NCBI GenBank assembly: GCA_039024435.1
Contig: JBCCQH010000153.1
Coordinates: 1-13,190, forward strand
Length of the DNA: 13,190 bases
Direction of reading: 5' to 3'
From: JBCCQH01 sp039024435
GTDB lineage: Bacteria > Bacteroidota > Bacteroidia > J057 > JADKCL01
Both the position numbers and the translations under genes were made by a program. The notes beneath the pieces are model-generated. The model worked only from the letters and a program-made list of their open reading frames with translations, did not search any database and was not told the DNA's origin. Positions 1-7,235 of the stretch are shown here, piece by piece (position 1 is the first letter of the stretch; each line of letters begins with the position of its first letter).

Positions 1-87
1 ATAGCCCGAGCTAGGGGCGAGAAAATAGCGGAAGAGGGCCGGAAAAAGATGCCATAGCAAAATCGCAGAATTAAATTTACACAGCCT

Positions 88-294
88 CTAAGAACCCGGG
101 AGGTTGAGCCGATTGTAGCGGGTAAATCCCACACAAGTGGTCACCTCGGCGCACGTTCCCGTTTTGGTGATTTGTCCCTTGATGATGATCCCCGGAGGGC
201 TGGCGAGGGCATCATCCGCGAGGGGGGCATCACTTGTGCCCATACTCAATCCGATCAGAGCCAGGAGGCTCAAGACTGACAAAAACCTTTTCAT
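88..294 (-). CDS. Small secreted peptide, 68 aa, unknown function
   Basis: Reading leftwards from ATG at 294 gives a 68-residue protein with a clear Sec signal peptide: MKRF, then a hydrophobic stretch (residues 4-18) rich in Leu/Ile/Ser, then small polar residues. The remaining ~45 residues are polar, with a short hydrophobic GIIIKG segment and two cysteines (C48, C54) that could form a disulfide after export. An in-frame ATG at 336 would add 14 residues, but the signal peptide fits the 294 start, and the candidate promoter -7 box (339-346) would put the transcript start near 332, downstream of 336. It ends with TAG at 88-90. It matches no family I recognise. Signal peptide and polar tail favour a real gene; its shortness and lack of a recognised family argue against. 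No partner gene is visible to its left within the window. Confidence 0.55.
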   Translation of the reverse strand: MKRFLSVLSLLALIGLSMGTSDAPLADDALASPPGIIIKGQITKTGTCAEVTTCVGFTRYNRLNLPGS

Positions 295-338
295 GAGGTT
301 TAACTGTGATTTAGGGTGATTAATAAACGTTTTCACGA

Positions 339-370
339 TAAATATACACTGTATTTTTAGCGTTGATCAA
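339..370 (-). promoter_or_regulatory. Candidate Bacteroidota-type promoter for the small secreted peptide gene
   Basis: On the minus strand, TATATTTA (339-346) resembles the Bacteroidota -7 box TAnnTTTG with one mismatch. A TTG at 368-370 lies 21 bp upstream, close to the expected -33 spacing. It would give a leader of about 38 nt to the ATG at 294. Short consensus matches in AT-rich DNA arise easily, so this is tentative. Confidence 0.3.
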
Positions 371-417
371 TGTTTATTGGGTATTTGTTCGAACTCCATA
401 CTTTCTGAGTTTCGAAA
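363..417. promoter_or_regulatory. Three evenly spaced 8-bp palindromes, possible operator array
   Basis: TTGATCAA (363-370), GTTCGAAC (387-394) and TTTCGAAA (410-417) are perfect 8-bp palindromes whose centres are 24 and 23 bp apart. The first overlaps the candidate -33 element of the small peptide gene. Two share the TTCGAA core. The arrangement could be a set of repressor or activator half-sites on one DNA face, but no regulator is known here. Confidence 0.2.
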
Positions 418-969
418 TTCATGAGTAAAGGGAGGGCAAGGTGCTAATAATGCGCTACTCCCACTTCAACTGAGCTGACTTTGTACGCAATCTCAACTAA
501 ATTTTGTGGGCGCGTAATGCGCAGATGTGCACGGTCGCTACGGGCACCTTTCCCGGCGAAGGATGTAGACAAAGCAACTAATCTGGGGCTGAAATTTGCT
601 GACTTGTCAACGAACAAATTGGGAATGGGGGGAAGAACTTTCGCTTTACAGGCGGCTCAAAACTGAGGGTTAAATTGCGCTATTACGGATGTTTTGTAGA
701 TCAAGGCTCATTCGGGAGTGTATAGTCTACATCACGGGCAAGAGATTGCCACAGAAAAATCGCAGGTTAATATTTAGAAGACGGCCCAATAGTGTGCCCA
801 CTCTGATCGCAACAACCACCGCAAAAGGCAATCGTCGCGTACTGCGCCATCCTGCCTTACCTTCTCCACCATCCACCGGCGACTCACCCCTCCCCTCAGA
901 TATTTTCCCCGGATTCGTATATTGCCGGTAGGGTATTGCCCACCACAATTGTAGATAGGTCGAAAACTG
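418..969. other. Intergenic stretch with no supported gene
   Basis: About 550 bp separate the small peptide region from the sigma factor gene. Short open frames exist (for example 481-666 and 689-931 on the plus strand), but none has a signal peptide, recognisable motif, ribosome binding site or conserved-looking composition. No clear TAnnTTTG box was found ahead of the sigma gene at 970; the nearest partial match is TATATTG around 919-925. The stretch may hold the upstream control region of the signalling operon or decayed sequence. Confidence 0.5.
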
Positions 970-1473
970 ATGTCTGACAGCGTCGCGAAGCAGGAATTGC
1001 AAGCACTTTTTGAACGGTGTGGAGAAGAAGTCCGCCGATTTGCCTGGTACCGAACCGGAAACGAAGAGGCGGCCAACGACATCGTGCAGGAAGCGTTTGT
1101 GAAGCTTTGGGAAAAGCGCGCCGGAATCGAATGGTCCCGCGCCACGGGTTTGCTCTACACCATGGTCAGCAACTTGGCGATCAATTACCACAAGCACCGC
1201 AAGGTGCGCCTGGAGTACGAACAATACGCCCCATCCGAAGTCGATCACCAGGATCCGTCCTACCAATTGGAGCAGGAAGAGTTCCGGCAAAAATTGGAGC
1301 GGTGCATCGAAAACCTGCCGGGGGGAGCCCGCGAAGCCTTCCTGATGAACCGCATCGAGTCGTTCAAATACCGCGAGATTGCGGAGAAGCTGTCGATTGG
1401 CATCAAGGCGGTAGAAAAGCGGATGAGCACCGCCATCAAGTCGCTCACCGCATGTGTTGGTAAAAAAATCTGA
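970..1473 (+). CDS. ECF RNA polymerase sigma factor, Bacteroidota FecI-like
   Basis: A 167-residue sigma-70 family ECF factor with only regions 2 and 4, the usual length. Region 2 spans about residues 15-80 and contains NDIVQEAFVKLWEKR (36-50), the helix that contacts the -10 element and core polymerase. Region 4 spans about 108-160, with the REAFLMNRIE segment and helix-turn-helix FKYREIAEKLSIGIKAVEKR (132-151), a very typical ending for the Bacteroidota ECF group (TIGR02985 type). It should direct polymerase to the operon controlled by the adjacent anti-sigma factor and receptor, possibly including its own genes. It starts with ATG at 970 without a strong Shine-Dalgarno sequence. The last 20 bp overlap the anti-sigma gene, implying translational coupling. 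The regulated genes cannot be told from this window beyond the linked receptor. Confidence 0.95.
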   Translation: MSDSVAKQELQALFERCGEEVRRFAWYRTGNEEAANDIVQEAFVKLWEKRAGIEWSRATGLLYTMVSNLAINYHKHRKVRLEYEQYAPSEVDHQDPSYQLEQEEFRQKLERCIENLPGGAREAFLMNRIESFKYREIAEKLSIGIKAVEKRMSTAIKSLTACVGKKI

Positions 1474-2419
1474 TGCCTTGGAGATAGATCTACTCATACA
1501 AGAATGGGCCGCCGCTGAGTTCAGCGATGCCAAACTTGCCGAACTGAAGGCCCGCCACCCCGAGGTGGACTGGCTCAACCTCGCCGACCGGGTCCTGCGG
1601 GAAAGCCGGCAATTGCAACCCCGCTTCCGCACCCCTGTCGCCCAAATCTGGCAGCAAATCGACGAAGAAATCGCAGTGGCCAACCCCCAGCCCAAGTCCA
1701 TCCCCTTTGCCCGCCGGCAGGTCGTCTACCTGGTCGCGGCCTCGGTCGCGCTGCTTGCGGTGCTGTTCATCGCCCTACGTCCCGGGAGCGACGGTGCCCC
1801 CAATACCTACGCCACGACCGCCGGAAGGACCCAGACCATCAACTTGCCGGATGGCTCTACCCTGCACCTGGCAGCGGCTTCCACGGTGAAGTTCGATGCC
1901 GAAAATTTTTCCGCCGAGCGCACGATTGAATTGGAAGGGGAAGCATTTTTTGAAGTCCAACCCGGCCGCCGCTTTCGGGTGGAAACCGCCCGCGGCACCG
2001 TCACCGTACTCGGCACTTCCTTCAATGTCCGGCAGCGCGGACCCAACTTCACGGTCGCCTGCAAAACCGGCAAGGTCGAGGTCCGCGCCGGATCGGCCAC
2101 CGCGGTCCTGTCCCCCGGCGAGCAAGCCGATCTCGATCCCGAGGGAGAGTTGCGGCAGCAAACCACCAATCCAGACCGCATCGGAGCGTGGCAGGACGGC
2201 ACCTTTTACTTTGATGGCCAGGCCCTGGAATTCGTATTTGCCGAAGTCGAGCGCCAATTTACCTACCAAGTCGAAGCCACGCCGGAGATCTTGCGCCTGC
2301 CCTGCAACGGATTTTTTACCCGGGACAACCTCAACTCGGCAATGGAAGAGATCTGTAAGCCATTACAGCTTACATTTGTAGTGGATGCAGACAAGAAAAC
2401 GGTCCGGATCAGTCGGTAA
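1454..2419 (+). CDS. FecR-family anti-sigma factor with DUF4974 domain
   Basis: A 321-residue inner-membrane anti-sigma protein. Residues 1-88 form the cytoplasmic part expected to bind the sigma factor. One membrane segment lies at about 89-109 (VVYLVAASVALLAVLFIAL). The periplasmic FecR domain covers about 117-212, with the typical GRTQTINLPDGSTLHLAAAS and EGEAFFEV segments. A DUF4974 domain covers about 251-320 (FYFDGQALEFVFAEVERQF) and is the part thought to meet the receptor's signalling domain. The first in-frame start is GTG at 1454, overlapping the sigma gene by 20 bp; TTG at 1457 or 1478 are alternatives. The 3' end overlaps the receptor gene by 35 bp. Family knowledge says that ligand binding to the receptor is relayed through this protein to free or activate the sigma factor. 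Confidence 0.93.
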   Translation: MLVKKSDALEIDLLIQEWAAAEFSDAKLAELKARHPEVDWLNLADRVLRESRQLQPRFRTPVAQIWQQIDEEIAVANPQPKSIPFARRQVVYLVAASVALLAVLFIALRPGSDGAPNTYATTAGRTQTINLPDGSTLHLAAASTVKFDAENFSAERTIELEGEAFFEVQPGRRFRVETARGTVTVLGTSFNVRQRGPNFTVACKTGKVEVRAGSATAVLSPGEQADLDPEGELRQQTTNPDRIGAWQDGTFYFDGQALEFVFAEVERQFTYQVEATPEILRLPCNGFFTRDNLNSAMEEICKPLQLTFVVDADKKTVRISR

Positions 2420-4961
2420 AGCGGGACTCCTCCTCCTTTTTGGATGGATGCTGCTCGGCGGCACCCTCGCCGCCCAATCGGATTCCATTTCGCTGGCGCG
2501 CTTGTTTGACCATTGGCAGGAAACCCAGGGCTATTCCCTCGCCTACGATGCGCAATTGCTCGCGTCCTACCGGGTGCCCGCCGATTTTTCGGAACGCCCC
2601 CCGAGAGCAGTCTGGACCGAACTGCGGACCCAATTTAACCTTTGTCATTCCGAGACGCGGCCGGAGCACTTCCTGGTTTTTCCCTGTGCCGAGGCCCCCT
2701 GGGACTTGCGGGGCCGCATCCAAGACCGGGCGAGCGGTGAAAGCCTGCCTTACGCCACGATCCGCTACCTGGACCAGGAAGGCGGGGCCGTCGCCGACGC
2801 CAACGGACAGTTTCTCCTCGCCGGAATCTCCGCGGAAACCGTCCACGTGCAGGTGCGCTACATTGGGTACGCCACGGATACCTTTGCCATTGAACGCCGC
2901 GCTAAACCAATGGCCTTGGCGATTGCCGAAAAGGACTACACCCTCAAGCAAGTCAACATCGAGTCGCTCATGGACGTGGCGCAAGTGGAAAATGATTTCG
3001 GGCACGTGGCGATTGAAACCGATCTCTTGCCCGCATTGCCTTCCGTCGTGGGTCCCGACCCCCTGAACAGCATCCGGCTCCTGCCCGGAATTGGCGGCAA
3101 CCCCGAATCCGGAACCGGCATCGTAATGCGGGGCAGCAAATTTGACCAGACGATGATCCTCTACGACCAAGTCCCGCTGCTGCACCTGAACCATTTCTTC
3201 GGACTGTTCAGTTCCGTAAATCAAAACAGCATCAAGGACATCCGCGTCTACCGCAGCGGCTACAGCGCCAAGTACAGCGGATTTGCCGGGGGAATGGTGA
3301 AAATCACCGCCCGCGAAGGCGACCAAGAACGCATCCACGCCGGGGTTTCCCTGGACCGTTACACCACCGGCCTTTCGCTCCAGGTACCCCTCTTCAAAGG
3401 TAAATGGACCAACATCGTCAACTTCCGCTCCGACAATTACTGGATGGGCGACGACTTTTGGAACCGCACCGTAACCCGCAATCTAATCCGGGAACAACTC
3501 AATGCTTCTCTGCCCGACGTGGGCGGGGATGTCGCCGACCGCTCGGAGTACTACTTTTATGACCTGTCCTTCAAGTCAGTGTTGCGGATCAATGACCGCC
3601 ACCGCATCAGCGCGGGGATGCAGTGGAGCGAAGACAACCTCGCCAATGCGGTCGGATTCCAGGATCCGGATCTGGACTACGGCATCGACCTGGATTTCCG
3701 CTCTTTCTGGCTCAACAATGGGTTCTACGTGCGCTGGGACCACCGGCTGGGCCACAAATGGGACGGTTCGGCGCAGTATATCCTCTCAAATTACTGGAGC
3801 TGGACCACCTTCTACGAATTGCTGGAGCGGCGGGGGGCCGACACCCTGCAAAATCTGACCGGCTTCTACCAATACAACACGTACTTCGAAACGCGCTTCC
3901 GCTACGACCTGACCCACTCGGCAAAGAATGACCGGCGCTGGAACCTCGGCCTGGACATCCCCGTGACCAATGCCGGAATCGACCTGGCCGATCTCGATCT
4001 GGAATTCATCGAGCCCGACACCAATTTCGGGCTGCTGCCCGCCGCCTACCTGGAACACGAGTGGGAACCGGGCCGGTGGAGCCTCAAAACGGGCATCCGC
4101 AGCACCGTGGATGTGACGGGGGATTCGGGGTCCTTTTACCTGGAACCCCGGATTTCGATTGCGCGGCGGTTGGGTGAGTATTGGCGGGGCCGGATGAATT
4201 ACGGAATCTACAATCAATTTGCCCAGCAATTCCAGCCGGCAGTCCGGGAAGGCTTGGTGCCCGATTTTTGGCTGTTGCTCGATTCGCCGTTCCCGGATCT
4301 GGTTCAGTCGCACATCTTTACCTTAGGCGCCACCTGGCAAAAAGAAGGCTGGCTCTTCGATGCGGAGGGCTACGCCAAGACCATCGGCATCACCACCGAG
4401 CAGTTTCCGGAACTTTCTCGTCTGTTGCCGCCGGGTCCAGGATCGCTTTCGGCCTATACTTTCGGGTTTTCGAATATTTTTGGGCTGGACCTGATGGCTT
4501 CGCGGCGTCTCCGGCACTTTACCGCCTGGGCGGGCGGCGACCTCATGCGGATTCGGAATTCCGCCGATTCGATTTCCGCGTTTGATTATCAGCCCTACTA
4601 CGCGAATGGGGCCGACTTCAAAACCGGCCTGCTTTACACCCGGAAAAACTGGGAATTCGGGCTGACCTGGCGCTGGCAGGGCGGGCGGCGCACGACCTCG
4701 ATCTCTTCGGTGCCCACGATTGACCAGGTAATTCCGGGAAATGAGCGCTTCCCCGACTACCACCGCCTGGACGCGGCGGTGACTTACCGCTTCCGGATCC
4801 GGGGCATCTCCGGTAGTATCCACAATTCATTTTTCAATGTGTACAACCGGCGCAACCTCCGTACCTCGCTGTTCACCACCGGCGCCAATGGGCAAATCGA
4901 GCGCCGGGACGCAGCCAATCTCGGATTTTTGTACAATTTGAAGTTGACGGTGGGTTTTTAA
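2385..4961 (+). CDS. TonB-dependent outer-membrane receptor with STN signalling domain
   Basis: An 858-residue outer-membrane protein. Signal peptide: residues 1 to about 31 (hydrophobic LLLLFGWMLLGG, cleavage near AAQ). Residues 34-101 look like a secretin/TonB short N-terminal (STN) domain, which in FecA-like transducers touches the FecR-type anti-sigma factor. Residues 107-182 form a carboxypeptidase-regulatory-like beta domain (DLRGRIQDRASGESLPYATI). The plug follows at about 205-310 (PLNSIRLLPGIGGNPESG, then MRGSKFDQTMILYDQVP), then a beta-barrel ending in aromatic KLTVGF. The ATG at 2385 lies inside the end of the anti-sigma gene, so the three genes are probably one transcript with coupled translation. 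There is no SusD-like gene behind it, so it is not a standard SusC/D glycan pair. The ligand (siderophore, cobalamin-like, peptide or oligosaccharide) cannot be inferred. Confidence 0.93.
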   Translation: MQTRKRSGSVGKAGLLLLFGWMLLGGTLAAQSDSISLARLFDHWQETQGYSLAYDAQLLASYRVPADFSERPPRAVWTELRTQFNLCHSETRPEHFLVFPCAEAPWDLRGRIQDRASGESLPYATIRYLDQEGGAVADANGQFLLAGISAETVHVQVRYIGYATDTFAIERRAKPMALAIAEKDYTLKQVNIESLMDVAQVENDFGHVAIETDLLPALPSVVGPDPLNSIRLLPGIGGNPESGTGIVMRGSKFDQTMILYDQVPLLHLNHFFGLFSSVNQNSIKDIRVYRSGYSAKYSGFAGGMVKITAREGDQERIHAGVSLDRYTTGLSLQVPLFKGKWTNIVNFRSDNYWMGDDFWNRTVTRNLIREQLNASLPDVGGDVADRSEYYFYDLSFKSVLRINDRHRISAGMQWSEDNLANAVGFQDPDLDYGIDLDFRSFWLNNGFYVRWDHRLGHKWDGSAQYILSNYWSWTTFYELLERRGADTLQNLTGFYQYNTYFETRFRYDLTHSAKNDRRWNLGLDIPVTNAGIDLADLDLEFIEPDTNFGLLPAAYLEHEWEPGRWSLKTGIRSTVDVTGDSGSFYLEPRISIARRLGEYWRGRMNYGIYNQFAQQFQPAVREGLVPDFWLLLDSPFPDLVQSHIFTLGATWQKEGWLFDAEGYAKTIGITTEQFPELSRLLPPGPGSLSAYTFGFSNIFGLDLMASRRLRHFTAWAGGDLMRIRNSADSISAFDYQPYYANGADFKTGLLYTRKNWEFGLTWRWQGGRRTTSISSVPTIDQVIPGNERFPDYHRLDAAVTYRFRIRGISGSIHNSFFNVYNRRNLRTSLFTTGANGQIERRDAANLGFLYNLKLTVGF

Positions 4962-4996
4962 TCGCCCGGGGCGGTCAGTTCTTTGTTTCCGGGCAC

Positions 4997-5004
4997 TATA
5001 TTTG
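4997..5004 (+). promoter_or_regulatory. Promoter -7 box of the dacB-like gene
   Basis: TATATTTG is an exact match to the Bacteroidota -7 consensus TAnnTTTG. No good -33 TTG is present at the expected distance; the TTTG at 4982-4985 is only 11 bp away. The transcript should begin near 5011, which excludes the long TTG-initiated reading (4983) of the downstream gene and supports ATG at 5031. A weak 4-bp GC hairpin at 4963-4973 just upstream, followed by T-rich sequence, could partly end the receptor transcript. Confidence 0.5.
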
Positions 5005-5030
5005 CACTGGCAATGTTGATGAACTTCCCC

Positions 5031-6530
5031 ATGAATTCCACTTTCCGCAGAAAATCCGCATTTATTTTGCTGATCGGTTTGGTGCTGTCGCTCGGGCTTT
5101 CCGCCCAAGATCCGTACGCTGGAGTGAAAAAAGCGGTGCAGACGATCACCGACCACCCGGACCTGGAACACGCGCAGTGGGGCTTCGTGCTACAAGAAGC
5201 CAGTTCCGGTACGACGATCATCGCGCACCAGCCGGATCAGACTTTGCTCCCGGCTTCCACCATGAAAACGGTAACTTCGGCGGCGGCCCTGGGCCTATTG
5301 GGCGAAAACTATACCTTTAAAACCCACCTGGAAATCGATGGTCCGATTGAAAACGGCGTCCTCCAGGGCAATGTCTACCTCCGCGGGGGCGGGGACCCCA
5401 GCCTCGGCTCAGACCGCTTCAGTTGGGGCACCGATATGGAAGGCGTCCTCGCCATCTGGGTAAACAAGCTGCGCGAAAAGGGCATCCGCAAGATCGATGG
5501 GCGGGTGATCGGCGACGCAACCATTTTTGAAGATGCGATGCTGGCCACCACTTGGGTGTGGAGCGACATCGGCAATTATTACGGATCGGGGGCGTGCGGA
5601 CTGAGCTTCAATGAAAATACCTACTATGTGTTCTTCAAACCGCACGCGAAGGTCGGAGAGCCGGCCGAACTGCTGCGGACCGAGCCGGACATGGCCGCGA
5701 TTGACTTTGTGAATGAGATGCGCACCGGAGCGCGGGGGTCGGGGGACCAAGGCTACATTTACGGCGCGCCCTACACCTATTTGCGTTACCTGCGCGGCAC
5801 CATTCCCCAGGGCAAAGCAGAATTTTACATCAAAGGCTCCCTGCCCGATCCCGCCCTTTACACCGCCCAACGGCTCCGGGAAGCCCTCCTCGCCGATTCG
5901 GTTGCGGTCACTGGGGATGCAGAAACCATTCGCCGGTTGCGCCTCGACAATGCGGCTCCGACGGCCCCGAGAACCGTGCTGCACACCCACAAATCGCCAC
6001 CGCTGAAAGACATCGTATATTGGCTCAACAAGAAAAGCATCAACCTCTACGCCGAGCATTTGGTCAAAATCATCGGCTACGAAAAATACCAGGACGGCTC
6101 CACCGCCGCGGGAACCAAGGCAATCCTGGCCTATTGGCGGGGGAAAGGAGTCGATATCGGCGGACTCCACATGAAAGATGGCAGCGGTCTCAGCCGGTAC
6201 AATGGCATCACCCCGGCTCAACTCTCCAAAATGCTCCGGATCAATCAGCAGCAAGGCTATTTTAAGTCCTTTTACGAGTCCTTGCCCATCGCGGGCGTAA
6301 GTTCCGATCCGGGCACCTTGCGCCGGATGTGCAAAAACACGGCGGCAGCCAACAATCTGCGGGCAAAAAGTGGCTATATTTCGCGGGTACGCGCTTACAC
6401 CGGTTACGTGGATACGCAATCGGGCAAGCGGCTGTGCTTCGCCATGATGGCCAACAATTACACCGGCTCGAACCGCGCCATGCGCGACCTTTTTGAAGCC
6501 TTGATGGTGGCCCTCGCCGACGTCAAGTGA
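5031..6530 (+). CDS. dacB: D-alanyl-D-alanine carboxypeptidase/endopeptidase, PBP4 (peptidase S13) family
   Basis: A 499-residue penicillin-binding protein of the DacB/PBP4 class, which trims or cleaves peptide cross-links in peptidoglycan in the periplasm. All three active-site motifs are visible: SxxK as STMK (S76-K79, the nucleophile and base), SxN as SIN (S336-N338, in KKSINLYAEHL), and KTG as KSG (K446-G448, in LRAKSGYISRVRAYTGYV). The N-terminus is a signal peptide (hydrophobic AFILLIGLVLSLGLSAQ). ATG at 5031 was chosen because it sits right before the basic start of the signal peptide and about 20 nt after the expected transcript start; upstream ATGs at 5013 and 5019 are alternatives. 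Length fits the family, which has an inserted domain between the first two motifs. It follows the receptor by 69 bp and precedes the small Rossmann-like gene by 25 bp. Confidence 0.93.
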   Translation: MNSTFRRKSAFILLIGLVLSLGLSAQDPYAGVKKAVQTITDHPDLEHAQWGFVLQEASSGTTIIAHQPDQTLLPASTMKTVTSAAALGLLGENYTFKTHLEIDGPIENGVLQGNVYLRGGGDPSLGSDRFSWGTDMEGVLAIWVNKLREKGIRKIDGRVIGDATIFEDAMLATTWVWSDIGNYYGSGACGLSFNENTYYVFFKPHAKVGEPAELLRTEPDMAAIDFVNEMRTGARGSGDQGYIYGAPYTYLRYLRGTIPQGKAEFYIKGSLPDPALYTAQRLREALLADSVAVTGDAETIRRLRLDNAAPTAPRTVLHTHKSPPLKDIVYWLNKKSINLYAEHLVKIIGYEKYQDGSTAAGTKAILAYWRGKGVDIGGLHMKDGSGLSRYNGITPAQLSKMLRINQQQGYFKSFYESLPIAGVSSDPGTLRRMCKNTAAANNLRAKSGYISRVRAYTGYVDTQSGKRLCFAMMANNYTGSNRAMRDLFEALMVALADVK

Positions 6531-6555
6531 TTATTTACCCCAAGAATTGTTCCCG

Positions 6556-6933
6556 ATGCACGCTTACCTGATGTATTCCATCGTCGAATCCGACGCCCAC
6601 ATGGTCCACGAGCTTGCCCGCGTAGTAGAAGGCACCGGCCTGCTCGTCGAGTACCACTACGTCCACCCGGACCACCCCAAAGGCCAGCACGCCTACGACG
6701 AGGTCGCCCGGGCCCAGATGTTTGTCGGTCTCATCACCTCGAACAATGACAAGGGCCTGGTTCTGCAACTTTTTCAGTACGCCAAAGCTCAGGGAATTCC
6801 GGCAACGCTATTGGTGGAAAAGGGCAATGTCATTCCGGCCGCCATTAAGCGCGATCCCGACGTCATGGTCTTCAGCCGCTACATGCCGGCCAATCCCATT
6901 CGGTATATTGAAATGTGGGTGAGCCAGCGGTAG
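6556..6933 (+). CDS. Small TIR- or deoxyribosyltransferase-like Rossmann-fold protein, 125 aa
   Basis: A complete 125-residue cytosolic protein without signal peptide or membrane segment. The order of predicted elements suggests a small flavodoxin-like fold: strand AYLMYSIV, helix DAHMVHELARVVEGTG, strand LLVEYHYV, helix AYDEVARAQ, strand MFVGLIT, helix GLVLQLFQYAKAQG, strand IPATLLVE. The last block recalls the helix-plus-strand of TIR and nucleoside 2-deoxyribosyltransferase proteins, where a catalytic glutamate is usual. Here the equivalent positions carry Gln (Q71, Q74), so the enzyme activity may be lost or different. ATG at 6556 is chosen; a TTG at 6547 would add three residues. It probably shares the dacB transcript (25 bp gap). 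This is a fold-level guess, not a family match; the role is unknown. Confidence 0.75.
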   Translation: MHAYLMYSIVESDAHMVHELARVVEGTGLLVEYHYVHPDHPKGQHAYDEVARAQMFVGLITSNNDKGLVLQLFQYAKAQGIPATLLVEKGNVIPAAIKRDPDVMVFSRYMPANPIRYIEMWVSQR

Positions 6934-7235
6934 ATGAGGCGGCTACCGGGATGATGGCGGCAGGCCGTACCCCAATCGTTTATTTTAATACAACTACCCA
7001 ACTTCAACCCTCGAAATCTCCGATCATTCTCCGGGTGAAGTCCCGGGATTAAGCGGCTCGCAACGAGCCGGATTCAAACGGACCAAATTGCCGGTGGCTG
7101 CGGGCGAAAACCCAGTTCATATTTGCGGGGCGTCGGAAATCACTGGCCCCACTCTTCACCCCAATCCCAGAATTAGAATTCAACAAATATTGTTTAACTT
7201 GACCGCCGCTCAACAGGAGCCACGAACGGTCCCCC
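6934..7235. other. Intergenic region with two hairpins
   Basis: About 300 bp without a supported gene. It contains CCGGG-N6-CCCGG (7031-7046) directly followed by a perfect 7-bp stem with a 3-nt loop, CGGCTCGCAACGAGCCG (7054-7070). There is no T-tract after the second stem, so a classical intrinsic terminator is not supported. CATATTTG at 7118-7125 is a near match to the TAnnTTTG promoter box, but without a TTG at proper distance. The region must hold the promoter of the acyltransferase operon unless that is read through from dacB. An AGGAG at 7215-7219 is 16 bp from the next start, too far to be a good ribosome site. Confidence 0.4.

Noticed and set aside
60..779. Similar AAATCGCAG-plus-TTAA segments near 60-80 and 755-775, considered as a direct repeat pair (attachment sites or element ends)
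   Set aside because: Only nine consecutive bases agree and the rest matches loosely; no integrase or transposase lies between, so chance is the simpler explanation.
481..931. Two plus-strand open frames of 61 and 80 codons ahead of the sigma gene
   Set aside because: Weak starts, no ribosome binding site, no motif, and arginine/proline-rich translations typical of noncoding DNA.
727..1701. 324-codon open frame on the minus strand opposite the sigma factor and anti-sigma genes
   Set aside because: It runs antisense to two clearly recognisable genes, has arginine/serine-rich low-quality composition, and shows no family motif; it is a GC-driven shadow frame.
2409..3338. 309-codon minus-strand frame within the receptor gene, and other long antisense frames (5409-6419, 9912-10904)
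   Set aside because: All lie opposite well-identified genes and arise from high GC at third positions; translations resemble no protein family.
4963..4973. Hairpin CGCC-CGG-GGCG after the receptor stop codon as a terminator
   Set aside because: Only 4 bp of stem and an interrupted T-rich tail; too weak to call as an intrinsic terminator.
7050..7095. GATTCAAACGG next to the 7-bp hairpin, considered as a tRNA T-arm
   Set aside because: The flanking bases do not form a 5-bp T-stem and no acceptor, D or anticodon stems can be laid out around it.
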